Of a DNA stretch of 64,000 nucleotides, positions 25,767 to 33,948 are shown piece by piece. The stretch spans positions 27,912 to 91,911 of the forward strand of contig CAITUP010000138.1 of NCBI GenBank assembly GCA_903895595.1. Direction: 5' to 3'. Within the stretch, counting starts at the first letter, position 1; every line of letters begins with the position of its first letter. Source of the stretch: an uncultured Acetobacteraceae bacterium (lineage in GTDB: Bacteria > Pseudomonadota > Alphaproteobacteria > Acetobacterales > Acetobacteraceae). The position numbers and the translations under genes were made by a program. The notes under the pieces were generated by a model. That model did not search any database, was not told the origin of the DNA, and saw nothing but the letters and a program-made list of their open reading frames with translations.

Positions 25767-26222
25767 ATGGAATCAGCCGCGACACGCGCCTGCATCGGGT
25801 TTTCGGCCGGCGCCATTGCCGTATTGGTGTTTCACCAAGGTTTGGCCGGGGTGTTCGACATCGCTGGTCTGGGTAGCATGCGCGCCTTCCGATTGCTGCC
25901 AACCTGGCCGTTCGGCGTTCCCGCGCTCGTCAGCCTGAGTTTTTGGGGTTCGATGTACGGCATCGCCTTCGCACTGCTGTCCCCGCGGTTCGGCCGCCTG
26001 CTGTGGCTGGCGGGCCTGGGCATGGGGCTGATCGCCGGCATGATCACGCTGTTCGTTGTGCTGCCCCTCAAGGGCTTGTCGGTCGCCCATGGCTGGGCCG
26101 CTTGGCCGGTCGCGCGGACGTTGCTGTTGACCTCCTTCTGGGGCCTCGGCGTCGGCATGTTGCTGCCGTTGCTTCGCCCCCGTCCGCTGCACCGCCCCGT
26201 GGCACGCGCGGTGCGGGCCTGA
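25767..26222 (+). CDS. four-helix integral membrane protein
   Basis: Protein of 151 residues with about four transmembrane helices (near 10-28, 52-72, 78-100 and 115-138) separated by short loops. The last carries SFWGLGVGMLLPLL, echoing SFWGSMYGIAF in helix 2, so the protein looks like an internal duplication of a two-helix unit. I do not recognise a functional family. It precedes the broken cupin gene by one base and may once have been co-transcribed with it. Confidence 0.7.
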   Translation: MESAATRACIGFSAGAIAVLVFHQGLAGVFDIAGLGSMRAFRLLPTWPFGVPALVSLSFWGSMYGIAFALLSPRFGRLLWLAGLGMGLIAGMITLFVVLPLKGLSVAHGWAAWPVARTLLLTSFWGLGVGMLLPLLRPRPLHRPVARAVRA

Positions 26223-26223
26223 G

Positions 26224-26781
26224 ATGTTCGAACGGGCCAGCTTCATCGCTGCGTGCGAGGCCGCGGTCGCAGCCGGCGGCGGGCAGCGCGAAATCCGCGC
26301 ACTGCTGAAGGAAGCGGTCAGCGACCGCAGCCGGGTGATTGCCGAACTGGGGTAGCCGATCCGCGCCGGGATCGAGGTGCTGCACCGCTCGAAACATGTC
26401 ACCATCCTCAACCTCGTCTGGGGGCCGCACATGACGGCCATGCCGCACAACCACCATATGTGGGCGACAATCGGCATGTACGCGGGGCGGGAGGACAATA
26501 TCTATTGGCGGGTCCTGCCCGACGGCGCCAAATGGCCGATCGAAGCCGCCGGCGCGTCCTCCTTCATGCCCGGCGACGTCGGCACACTCGGTCCCGACAT
26601 CATCCACTCCGTCACCAACCCGCTGGGCAAGCTGACCGCCGCGCTGCACGTCTACGGCGGGGATTTCCTGAAACAGGCGCGGGAACAATGGGACGAGGAA
26701 ACCCTCGCGTGCCGGCCCTTCGATACCGACATCGCTCGGCGGGCGTTCGAGGAGTCCAACCGGTTTCTGACTGGCGCATAG
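26224..26781 (+). pseudogene. cupin/cysteine-dioxygenase-like gene with amber stop
   Basis: The reading frame from ATG 26224 gives a helical N-terminus (MFERASFIAACEAAVAAGGG), hits TAG at 26353-26355 (codon 44), then continues in the same frame to 26781 as a cysteine-dioxygenase-like cupin: ILNLVWGPHMTAMPHNHHMW with metal-binding histidines, and a matching GPDIIHSV. The TAG lies where GAG (Glu) would fit, so one G-to-T change would explain it. A downstream start at 26428 would lose part of the cupin. Sequencing error is possible. Confidence 0.75.
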
Positions 26782-26876
26782 CCCCAGCCTGACCTGACCG
26801 GCTGCTGGCATCCAGCCGGCGGGATATGCTAGCTGCACCCGGCGCGGACACCCCAGGCACCGAAAGTCAGCCATCC

Positions 26877-27665
26877 ATGACCGTCACCATTCTGATGCCC
26901 ATGGCCGGGCGAGGCTCCCGCTTCGCGCGGGAGGGACAGGTTCTGCCGAAACCGCTGGTGCCCGTGTTCGGCGTGCCGATGTTCCGTCTCGCCTTAGCGT
27001 CCGTGCGCCGCACCCTGCCGAATGCCCGCTTGGTTTGCATCGTCTTGGCGGAGCATGACGCCAAGTTCCAGCTCGCCGGTGCGTTGCGGCAGGCAGACCC
27101 AAAGGCCGAGATCGTCACCATCGCCCAACCGACCGGCGGTACCATGGAAACCTGCCTCGCGGCGGAATCCGCAATTGCACCTGGCAGCCTGATTATCCTC
27201 GATTGCGATCTGACCTTCGCATCCGCCGCCTATGACGCCCATCTTCGCGACCTGGAAGCGGGCCGCTATCCCGCCGATGGCATGCTGTTGTCGTTCCGGT
27301 CCAACGGTCCGCAGTTCAGCTACGCCGAACTGGCCGGCGACCGAGTGATCCGCACGGCGGAAAAGCAGGTCATTTCCGATCGTGCGCTGATCGGTTCCTA
27401 TGGGTTTTCCGACGCTGCTCGGTTTTTCGGCCTGGCGCACGATATCGTCGACCGCATGCAGTTGAGTGGAAACGGCGAGTACTACGTCAGCAGCGCCTAT
27501 AACCGCCTGATCGAAACCGGTGGCGTCGTGCAGCTTCGGGATGTCGACCGCTACTGGTCGGTCGGCACGCCGGAGGAATTGCGCACCGCCACGAACGATC
27601 CCGCTTTCCAGATCCATCTCCGCGATTTGGGCCTGATCGCCCCGAATGGAACGCCCCTGCCATGA
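26877..27665 (+). CDS. sugar-phosphate nucleotidyltransferase-like protein
   Basis: NTP transferase of 262 residues. The N-terminus ILMPMAGRGSRFAREGQV followed by LPKPLVPVFG is the nucleotide-binding G-x-G-x-R...PKP signature, and LIILDCDLTF supplies the metal-binding Asp. It should transfer a nucleotide to a sugar or polyol phosphate. The start at 26877 gives a clean family N-terminus. Its stop overlaps the next nucleotidyltransferase-HAD gene (ATGA). Together with the kinase that follows, it forms a small biosynthetic cassette, probably for a cell-surface decoration. Confidence 0.8.
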   Translation: MTVTILMPMAGRGSRFAREGQVLPKPLVPVFGVPMFRLALASVRRTLPNARLVCIVLAEHDAKFQLAGALRQADPKAEIVTIAQPTGGTMETCLAAESAIAPGSLIILDCDLTFASAAYDAHLRDLEAGRYPADGMLLSFRSNGPQFSYAELAGDRVIRTAEKQVISDRALIGSYGFSDAARFFGLAHDIVDRMQLSGNGEYYVSSAYNRLIETGGVVQLRDVDRYWSVGTPEELRTATNDPAFQIHLRDLGLIAPNGTPLP

Positions 27666-28771
27666 CCGCCGATACGCCCGCGCCTGCGCCTTTGTGGACG
27701 CTCGTTCTCCCCTGCGCGGGCCCCATCGATCTGGCAGCGCCCCGGCGTCCGAATTGGCTGCTGACGGCACCATCCGGGGCGCTGATGGTGCAGCAGGCTG
27801 CGGCCAGCGTTCCGGCCGATCATGTTGGCGACATCGTGATCGCGTTCCTGCGGGAGGTCGAAGACCGCTACCATTGCACCGAAGCCATCAAGCGCGCGTT
27901 CGATGGCCGCGCCCGCTGTATCGTGCTGGAGGAGCGCACCGGAGGCCCGGCCGACACCGTGCGGCAGGTGATCGACCGAGCGGGTATCGCCGGGCCGATG
28001 TGCATCAAGGATGGCGATTCGTTTTTCCATGTCGGCGCTTTGCCGGATTCCGCGTTCCTGGCGGTCGCCGACATTCGGCAGCGTAAGCGCCTCTCTTTCC
28101 CCGGCCGCAAAAGCTATGTCCGGTTGAATGAGCAAGGCATGGTCTCCGATGTCGTGGAAAAAAGCATCGTGTCGCATTTGGTATCGTGCGGGCTCTACGG
28201 TTTTCTCGACCCCAAGGATTTCACCGACGCCTTCGACCGGCTGGCGCGTCAGGTCGGACACCGGCGTCTTTTCGTGTCGCACGTCCTCGCCAGCGCGATC
28301 CTGAACGGTCGAATCTGCCTGCCCGTCGCCGCATCCGGTTACGTCGATCTCGACACTTCCGAGGAATTGGCCGAATACCGTGCCAATTTCAGTTCGGTGG
28401 TGCTGGATATCGACGGGGTCATTTTCAAAAACCAAAGCAAATTTTTCGCGCCATTTTGGGGCGACCCGGTGGAACCCATTCAGGAAAATATCGACCACCT
28501 GATTTTGCTGCAAAATCGCGGTGCCCAGTTGATTTTCATGACAGCCCGGCCGGAGAAATATCGGCAGGTAACACAGGACGCGCTGGAAAAAGCCGGTTTG
28601 CGCCCGCATGCCCTGATCATGGACTGTCTGCACGGGACCCGTTACCTCGTGAACGATCACGCGCCGTCCAATCCCTATCCTTCGGCCGTCGCGATCAGTG
28701 TCGACAGAAATCGGCCGAGTTTGCCGCAATATCTCCTATCCGCCCAAGCGGCATCCGCCACGGAATCCTAA
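27662..28771 (+). CDS. nucleotidyltransferase-like and HAD-like fusion protein
   Basis: Protein of 369 residues with two parts. The first (1-235) resembles an NTP-transferase fold (CIKDGDSFFHVG in the metal-binding position, SCGLYGFLDPKDF), but the usual GxGxR loop is replaced by PCAGPIDLAAPRR, so it may not bind nucleotide. The second (about 245-355) is HAD-like: VVLDIDGVIF with D249/D251, FMTARPEKYRQVT and VNDHAPSNPYPSA. HAD enzymes are phosphatases, which suggests sugar-phosphate processing. Translationally coupled to the gene upstream; 3 bases separate it from the kinase. Confidence 0.75.
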   Translation: MTADTPAPAPLWTLVLPCAGPIDLAAPRRPNWLLTAPSGALMVQQAAASVPADHVGDIVIAFLREVEDRYHCTEAIKRAFDGRARCIVLEERTGGPADTVRQVIDRAGIAGPMCIKDGDSFFHVGALPDSAFLAVADIRQRKRLSFPGRKSYVRLNEQGMVSDVVEKSIVSHLVSCGLYGFLDPKDFTDAFDRLARQVGHRRLFVSHVLASAILNGRICLPVAASGYVDLDTSEELAEYRANFSSVVLDIDGVIFKNQSKFFAPFWGDPVEPIQENIDHLILLQNRGAQLIFMTARPEKYRQVTQDALEKAGLRPHALIMDCLHGTRYLVNDHAPSNPYPSAVAISVDRNRPSLPQYLLSAQAASATES

Positions 28772-28774
28772 TCC

Positions 28775-29668
28775 ATGGATCGCCTCCCCGCGGGCCATGA
28801 GCCGATGCGGATCGCGCTGACCGGACATTCCGGTGCCGGCCTGCTGCTGATGTCTGACCATGGCCGCCAGTTCGTACGCAAGCAGGCGGGTTCCGAGAAA
28901 CAAAATCCGCGGCTGCGCCTGCAATGCGAAAAGCTCCAGCAAGCGCATACCCAGGGTGTGCCCTGCCCGGCGGTGTATCGTTCCGGAGAGGACGGCGGCC
29001 TGTTCTCGTTCGACATGGAATATATCCCGGCCGACAGCGTCGCCCACGCATTGCTGGCCGGCCGGGATTTGGACTGGACCACGATCGTCCCGCCGTTGTT
29101 CGCGCTGGTGGACCGTTACCGGCAGACCAGCCAAGGCACGATCCCGGAAGCCGCGTTCCTGACCAAGCTGGACAGCATCGCCGCCGCTTGCGCGCTGAAC
29201 GACACTCTCACGCCATGCCTGGACCGCATCGAAGGTATTATTGCGCAATTGAAGAACCGCGCCTGGGGCGGCATCCCGCTATCCGATTGCCATGGCGATC
29301 TGACATTGGAAAATATCCTGATGCGGCGGGACGGCCAGATCGTATTCATCGATTTCGATGTACCCGAACAAAGCTCCTGGTGGCTGGATTTGGCCAAGCT
29401 GTTCCAGGATTTGCACGGTCATTGGTGCGCCAGGCATATGATTTTGCGCGCGCCCGAAAGCCCCGAATCCTTGACCGCGCACCTGGCCCTGTCGCGCGCC
29501 GCCGCTCGGTTGGAACCGTTGCTGTATCGTTTGATCCCCAAGGGACAGGAGCGGATATGGCCCCTGGTCGCATTTCATCTCTTACGCACCATTCCATATG
29601 CGAACGATCGCGCGATCGCCGAATACGTGCTTCAACGGATCGACGCGGTCGCCGATGGGCGGTTGTGA
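28775..29668 (+). CDS. APH-like phosphotransferase
   Basis: Aminoglycoside/choline-kinase-type enzyme of 297 residues. The catalytic loop is SDCHGDLTLENIL (His173, Asp175) and the metal-binding loop VFIDFDVPE (Asp193). The N-terminal lobe carries FVRKQAG as the likely ATP lysine. In this setting it probably phosphorylates the sugar or alcohol that the two upstream nucleotidyltransferases activate, as in LicA/LicC-type pathways (inference). Antibiotic resistance is less likely from context. It ends convergent with a dehydratase gene. Confidence 0.78.
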   Translation: MDRLPAGHEPMRIALTGHSGAGLLLMSDHGRQFVRKQAGSEKQNPRLRLQCEKLQQAHTQGVPCPAVYRSGEDGGLFSFDMEYIPADSVAHALLAGRDLDWTTIVPPLFALVDRYRQTSQGTIPEAAFLTKLDSIAAACALNDTLTPCLDRIEGIIAQLKNRAWGGIPLSDCHGDLTLENILMRRDGQIVFIDFDVPEQSSWWLDLAKLFQDLHGHWCARHMILRAPESPESLTAHLALSRAAARLEPLLYRLIPKGQERIWPLVAFHLLRTIPYANDRAIAEYVLQRIDAVADGRL

Positions 29669-29684
29669 GGGAGCAACGACGCCC

Positions 29685-30887
29685 CTACCCCTTCCACTTC
29701 ACCGGCCGCAGCGGCGGATGCGCGCGAATAACCTCCTCATTCACCTCCGCACCCCAACCGATCCCGGTGGGAATCAGTAGCTCCCCGTTCTCGATCACCG
29801 GCACCTTGTCGACCAGATCGTCCTTCCATGGCACATCCTCGATATCGATCTCCATCACCCGGAAATTCGGGATCGCGGCGCACAGATGCGCGCTCATCAA
29901 CGATCCGATATGCCCGTTGAAATTGTGAGGCGCGACGTTGATCTCGTACGCGTCGGCCATCGCCGCGATCTTGTAAGATTCCAAAATCCCGTTCCAGGCA
30001 ACATCGATAATCGCCACATCCACCGCCTGTTGTTCGAAATACGGGCGGAACTGCCGGCGTCCATATAGCGACTCGCAAGACGCGATGCGCGTCCGCGTGC
30101 TGCGCCGGATCGTTGCCAGGGCCGCCGGGTCGTAGCTGTCGATCTCGGCCCACACCAGATCGAACGGCTCCAACGCCTGAGCCATGCGGATGTAGCCTTC
30201 GGTCTTGAAGTTGAAGTTCAGGTCGAGATGCAGTCCGACGCCCCGGCCGGCCCCGGCGCGAAACGCCGTCATCTCGGCCACCACCGCGTCCACCAGCGCG
30301 GTATCGCAGTTCAGCTCCGGCCAGCCGCTGCCGTTGAAGCCGGGCATGTGGATGTAGGGTTTCTCGGCGTCGAACCGCATCATGTTGGTTTTCAGGCCTT
30401 TGAAGCCGCGCCGAGCGACCTCGGCCCCGGCGGCTTCAACATCCTTTAACCCACGGATCGGGTCCCAGCCGGTCCATTCCTTGATCCGGTCGGCGAAGCT
30501 CACCCGCCATGTGCCGCAATGCGACCAGTAAAGCTGCAACCGGTCCCGCACCGGCCCGCCGAGCAACTCGCACACGGGGATGCCGAGCGCCTTGGCTTTG
30601 ACGTCGACCAGCGCATTCTCGATGGCCGCGATCGCCTGCTGGTTGATCCCGCCCGGCGCCTGTCGGGTCACGCCATGCAGAAACGCGACGATTTTCTCCA
30701 CCGGACGAGGGTCCATCCCGATCAGCCGCTCGCCGAGCCGCCCGATGACGGTGCCGAGGCCTTCGGAGCCGAAATTTTCCATGAACTCCGACCAGCCCAC
30801 GATCCCTTCGTCGGTGGTGATCTTCAGGAACGAGAAATCGCGCCATCCGGCGTTGCAGTGCAAATCCTCGATCTTCACGATGCGCAT
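29685..30887 (-). CDS. mandelate racemase/enolase-superfamily dehydratase
   Basis: Enolase-superfamily enzyme of 400 residues, nearest in pattern to sugar-acid dehydratases. The capping N-terminus has RIVKIEDLHC and VGWSEF. The barrel supplies metal-binding acids in HLDLNFNF, WAEIDSYD and SCESLYGRR, and a late general-acid/base His in APHNFNGHIGS. Galactonate-dehydratase-like enzymes have D-x-H at the first ligand, whereas this has D-L-N, so the chemistry may differ. Likely role: dehydration of an acid sugar to a 2-keto-3-deoxy acid. Confidence 0.82.
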   Translation of the reverse strand: MRIVKIEDLHCNAGWRDFSFLKITTDEGIVGWSEFMENFGSEGLGTVIGRLGERLIGMDPRPVEKIVAFLHGVTRQAPGGINQQAIAAIENALVDVKAKALGIPVCELLGGPVRDRLQLYWSHCGTWRVSFADRIKEWTGWDPIRGLKDVEAAGAEVARRGFKGLKTNMMRFDAEKPYIHMPGFNGSGWPELNCDTALVDAVVAEMTAFRAGAGRGVGLHLDLNFNFKTEGYIRMAQALEPFDLVWAEIDSYDPAALATIRRSTRTRIASCESLYGRRQFRPYFEQQAVDVAIIDVAWNGILESYKIAAMADAYEINVAPHNFNGHIGSLMSAHLCAAIPNFRVMEIDIEDVPWKDDLVDKVPVIENGELLIPTGIGWGAEVNEEVIRAHPPLRPVKWKG

Positions 30888-30951
30888 GGCGTGTCTCCCG
30901 TTTCCTCGGTCCCGATGCTAGAGCGGCGGCGCCACCGCCGAAAGCCCGCCG

Positions 30952-31686
30952 ATGCTCCCCCGCCGCACGCTGTTTACCGTCCCTTTGCTGGCCGCCCTCC
31001 CCGCCCAGGCTAAAGCCCCGCTCGCGGCGACGCCGTTGTCGCGCGCCGACAAGTGGTGGCAGGCGCGGCATGAGGCGAAACTGGCGGAAATCAAAACCAA
31101 AAAGCCGAACCTGATCTTCCTGGGCGATTCCATAACCCAGGATTGGGAGCATCCCGAATACGCGCAGGCGTGGCAGCGTTTTTACGGCGACCGCAACGCG
31201 GTGAACCTGGGGTTCAAGGGCGACGCGACATCCCATCTGCTGTGGCGCATTCAGAATGGCGAAACCTCCGGCATCGCCCCGAAAGCCGCCGTCGTGCTGA
31301 TCGGCGCCAACAACATGGGCCGCCTCCACTGGCCCGCCGAGGACACCCTGGCGGGCTTCGACGCGATCCTGACCGAGTTGCACCGCCGCCTGCCCGCCAC
31401 CAAAATCCTGTTGCTGAGCGTGCTGCCGAGCGAACGGAACGCCTGGGTGACGGCCACGACAAACACGATCAATAAGGCCCTCCCCGCCCATGCCAACGGC
31501 GCCACCTTCGTCGACGTAACGCATGTGTTCGCCAAAGACGGCCGCATCGATAAAAAGCTGTTCGCCGATCCCTTCATGACGCCGCCCGAACCGGCGCTGC
31601 ACCCCTCCCCCGCCGGGCAAATCCTGCTATCTCAGTCCATCGAACCGCATCTGGCCGCCCTGCTGGGCGACCGCCCGCACAAATAA
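30952..31686 (+). CDS. SGNH/GDSL hydrolase, exported
   Basis: Esterase/lipase-type hydrolase of 244 residues. A short signal peptide ends near LPAQAKA, so it is probably periplasmic. Blocks are visible: block I FLGDSITQDW (nucleophile Ser), block II NLGFKGDAT, block III LIGANN, and block V LHPSPAG with the catalytic His (Asp three residues before is absent as DxxH; the sequence is PALH). It resembles platelet-activating-factor acetylhydrolase-like GDSL proteins. Divergent from the dehydratase; upstream of DUF1330. Confidence 0.85.
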   Translation: MLPRRTLFTVPLLAALPAQAKAPLAATPLSRADKWWQARHEAKLAEIKTKKPNLIFLGDSITQDWEHPEYAQAWQRFYGDRNAVNLGFKGDATSHLLWRIQNGETSGIAPKAAVVLIGANNMGRLHWPAEDTLAGFDAILTELHRRLPATKILLLSVLPSERNAWVTATTNTINKALPAHANGATFVDVTHVFAKDGRIDKKLFADPFMTPPEPALHPSPAGQILLSQSIEPHLAALLGDRPHK

Positions 31687-31699
31687 AGGGAGCAAAACC

Positions 31700-32002
31700 A
31701 TGCCCAAAGCCTACTGGATCGCCCGCGTCGACGTCACCAACCCCGAGGGCTACCAAGGCTACGTCGCCGCCAACGGTGCCGCCTTCAAGAAATACGGCGC
31801 CAAGTTCCTGGTCCGCGGCGGCACGTTCGAAGCGCCAGAGGGCACGCCCCGCGCCCGCAACGTCGTCCTGGAATTCGCGGATTATGCGACGGCCGTCGCC
31901 TGCTACAATTCCCCCGAATACGCCGCCGCCAAGGCGCACCGGATCGGTGCCGCCGAAGCGGACCTGCTGATCATCGAGGGGTACGACGGACCGCAACCAT
32001 GA
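31700..32002 (+). CDS. DUF1330 domain protein
   Basis: DUF1330 protein of 100 residues with a ferredoxin-like dimeric alpha-beta barrel fold. [35 protein letters not shown] and [20 protein letters not shown] are its standard segments. Members are small cytoplasmic proteins with no settled reaction. AAGGGAG precedes the ATG. Its stop overlaps the dehydrogenase start (ATGA), so they are co-expressed. Confidence 0.9.
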   Translation: MPKAYWIARVDVTNPEGYQGYVAANGAAFKKYGAKFLVRGGTFEAPEGTPRARNVVLEFADYATAVACYNSPEYAAAKAHRIGAAEADLLIIEGYDGPQP

Positions 32003-32979
32003 AGATCACCATCCTCGACGACTATTTCGACACGATCCGCACGCTGCCCTGTTTCGCCAAACTCCGGGGACACGACGTCACCATCTGGAACGACCACGTC
32101 CAGGACACCGACGCCCTGGCGGAGCGGCTGAAGGACACCGAAGTTCTCGTCCTGATCCGGGAGCGGACCAAAATCCGCACGCCGCTGCTGGAACGGCTGC
32201 CAAAGCTGAAACTGATCTCCCAGCGCAGCGTCTATCCGCATATCGACATCGACACCTGCGCGCGCCTCGGCATCGTCGTGTCGTCGTCGCAGCATGCCGA
32301 CACGCCGTCCTACGCGGCGGCGGAGCTGACCTGGGCGCTGGTGCTGGCGGCGATGCGTCAAATCCCGCAGCAGGTGGCATCGATGAAAGCCGGCCACTGG
32401 CAAATGGGCATCGGAACCACCCTCCGCCACAAGACGCTCGGCATTCATGGCTACGGCCGTATCGCGCGCGTGGTGGCCAGCTACGCCGCCCCGTTCGGTA
32501 TGAACGTCCTGGTCTGGGCGCGCCCGTCGAGCCTGGAAACCGCCCGCGCCGACGGCCACGCCATCGCCTCCGGCAAGGCCGAGCTTTACGAGAAATCCGA
32601 CGTCGTGGCCCTGCACATGCGGCTGGTGGACGCGACCCGCGGCATCGTCGTGGCCGAGGACCTCGCGCGCATGAAGCCGTCCGCGCTGCTGGTGAACACC
32701 AGCCGAGCGGGGCTGATCGTGCCGGGCGCGCTGGAAGCGGCGTTGCGGGCCGGGCGGCCGGGCGGTGCCGCGCTGGATGTGTTCGAGGAAGAACCCCTTA
32801 CCGACACGGCGCATCCGCTGCTGAACATGGAAAACGTCGTTTGCACCCCGCATATCGGCTACGTCGCCAAGGACGAGTACGAGGTGCAGTTCACCGAAAT
32901 CTTCGGCCAGATCGTCTCCTACACGCAGGGCACACCGACCAACGTCGTCAACCCCGCGGTGCTGGCGAACAGCCGGTAA
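31999..32979 (+). CDS. D-2-hydroxyacid dehydrogenase family protein
   Basis: NAD(P)-dependent D-isomer-specific 2-hydroxyacid dehydrogenase of 326 residues. The dinucleotide loop reads [20 protein letters not shown] (third Gly replaced by Ala). The catalytic Arg lies in VNTSRAGLI and the catalytic His in CTPHIGYV. It interconverts a 2-hydroxy and a 2-keto acid (glyoxylate, phosphoglycerate or similar; not assignable). It follows DUF1330 with overlap, and its last 32 bases overlap the convergent macrodomain gene. Confidence 0.88.
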   Translation: MKITILDDYFDTIRTLPCFAKLRGHDVTIWNDHVQDTDALAERLKDTEVLVLIRERTKIRTPLLERLPKLKLISQRSVYPHIDIDTCARLGIVVSSSQHADTPSYAAAELTWALVLAAMRQIPQQVASMKAGHWQMGIGTTLRHKTLGIHGYGRIARVVASYAAPFGMNVLVWARPSSLETARADGHAIASGKAELYEKSDVVALHMRLVDATRGIVVAEDLARMKPSALLVNTSRAGLIVPGALEAALRAGRPGGAALDVFEEEPLTDTAHPLLNMENVVCTPHIGYVAKDEYEVQFTEIFGQIVSYTQGTPTNVVNPAVLANSR

Positions 32980-33475
32980 GCGCCGCCCGAAACGCTTCGG
33001 TCACCGTCTGGCCGAAGCAGGCGAACACCACCTGGGTCAGGGTCGCGTCGCTGGTCAGGAAGCTGGCAACGGTCCCCACCGCGATGCGGGCGGCATCGGG
33101 GATCGGATAGCCGTAGACACCGCAGCTGATGGCGGGGAACGCGATGGTCCGAACCCCGTGCGCAACTGCCAGCATCAGGCTTTCCCGGTAGCAACTCGCC
33201 AGCAGCGCCGGTTCCCCATGATGTCCGCCGCGCCAAATCGGCCCCACGGTGTGGATCACATGCCGAGCCGGCAGCCGGTAACCGCGCGTGATCTTTGCCT
33301 GCCCTGTGGGGCAGCCCCGTAACAGACGGCACTCCGCCAGCAACTCCGGCCCAGCCGCGCGATGGATGGCGCCATCGACACCCCCACCGCCGAGCAGCGT
33401 TTCGTTCGCCGCGTTCACGATCGCATCGAACGACAACGTGGTAATATCGGCTTCGCGGATTTCGATCCGGTCCAT
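32948..33475 (-). CDS. macrodomain ADP-ribose/O-acetyl-ADP-ribose hydrolase
   Basis: YmdB-like macrodomain protein of 175 residues, cytoplasmic. The ADP-ribose-binding loops are clear: [23 protein letters not shown] (about residues 22-44) and [13 protein letters not shown] near 115. Members remove acetyl from O-acetyl-ADP-ribose or ADP-ribose from proteins. A TNT-type NADase toxin lies 7 kb downstream, but no link is shown. The 3' end overlaps the dehydrogenase gene by 32 bases, a long convergent overlap. Confidence 0.92.
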   Translation of the reverse strand: MDRIEIREADITTLSFDAIVNAANETLLGGGGVDGAIHRAAGPELLAECRLLRGCPTGQAKITRGYRLPARHVIHTVGPIWRGGHHGEPALLASCYRESLMLAVAHGVRTIAFPAISCGVYGYPIPDAARIAVGTVASFLTSDATLTQVVFACFGQTVTEAFRAALTGCSPAPRG

Positions 33476-33485
33476 AGGCCCCCCG

Positions 33486-33877
33486 TCAGATCCATTTTCG
33501 CCAGCGGAAGATCGCCAGCGGAATCAGCGCCGTCAATGCGATCTGGCGCAACCCGTAGGCGTAACCGTAGCTCCAGTCGTATTCCGGCATACCCTTGAAA
33601 TTCATGCCGTAAATGCCAGCCACCAGCATCGGTGGAATGCCGACGACGGAGGCGATGATCATCGCCTCCAACAGCCCAACCAGAACATGCCTGCTGTTCG
33701 GCTCCCGCGTCGCGAGCCGGCTGGAGATTTGGATTTCGCTGACATTGGCCTGCGAGGGGACCTGGAACCCGGTGGCTTCCTCGGTCGCGGCAATCTCCTC
33801 CGGGGAAGGCCTGACGGGTTCGATCCACACGGCGTCGGCCGAAGCATGCGGTCCTGATAGGCGAAAGCGGTGAGCAT
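33486..33877 (-). pseudogene. corA: corA magnesium transporter remnant
   Basis: Starts with AGGAGGG and ATG at 33877 (MLTAFAYQDRML), then shifts frame: the CorA text resumes one frame over as ADAVWIEPVRPSPEEIAATE and runs to EIQISSRL. There the sequence jumps to the C-terminal membrane part (VGLLEAMIIASVVGIPP, YGMNFKGMPEYDW with the GMN motif, ending FRWRKWI). Roughly 200 or more central residues are missing. A one-base indel plus a large internal deletion make this non-functional, although the ribosome site and the pore motif remain. Confidence 0.8.
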
Positions 33878-33948
33878 GGTCCCTCCTGCGGCTTACGATA
33901 CCGCAACACCCTCTGGCATCCGCTACCCCAGTATGCTTATCCTCGGCC

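Noticed and set aside
26353..26355. TAG as a pyrrolysine or other recoding site
   Set aside because: No recoding element or pyl genes are visible, and a simple GAG-to-TAG change explains it better.
28775..29668. Aminoglycoside resistance gene
   Set aside because: The kinase has the APH fold, but its coupling to nucleotidyltransferase genes points to biosynthesis, and nothing specific to aminoglycoside binding is visible.
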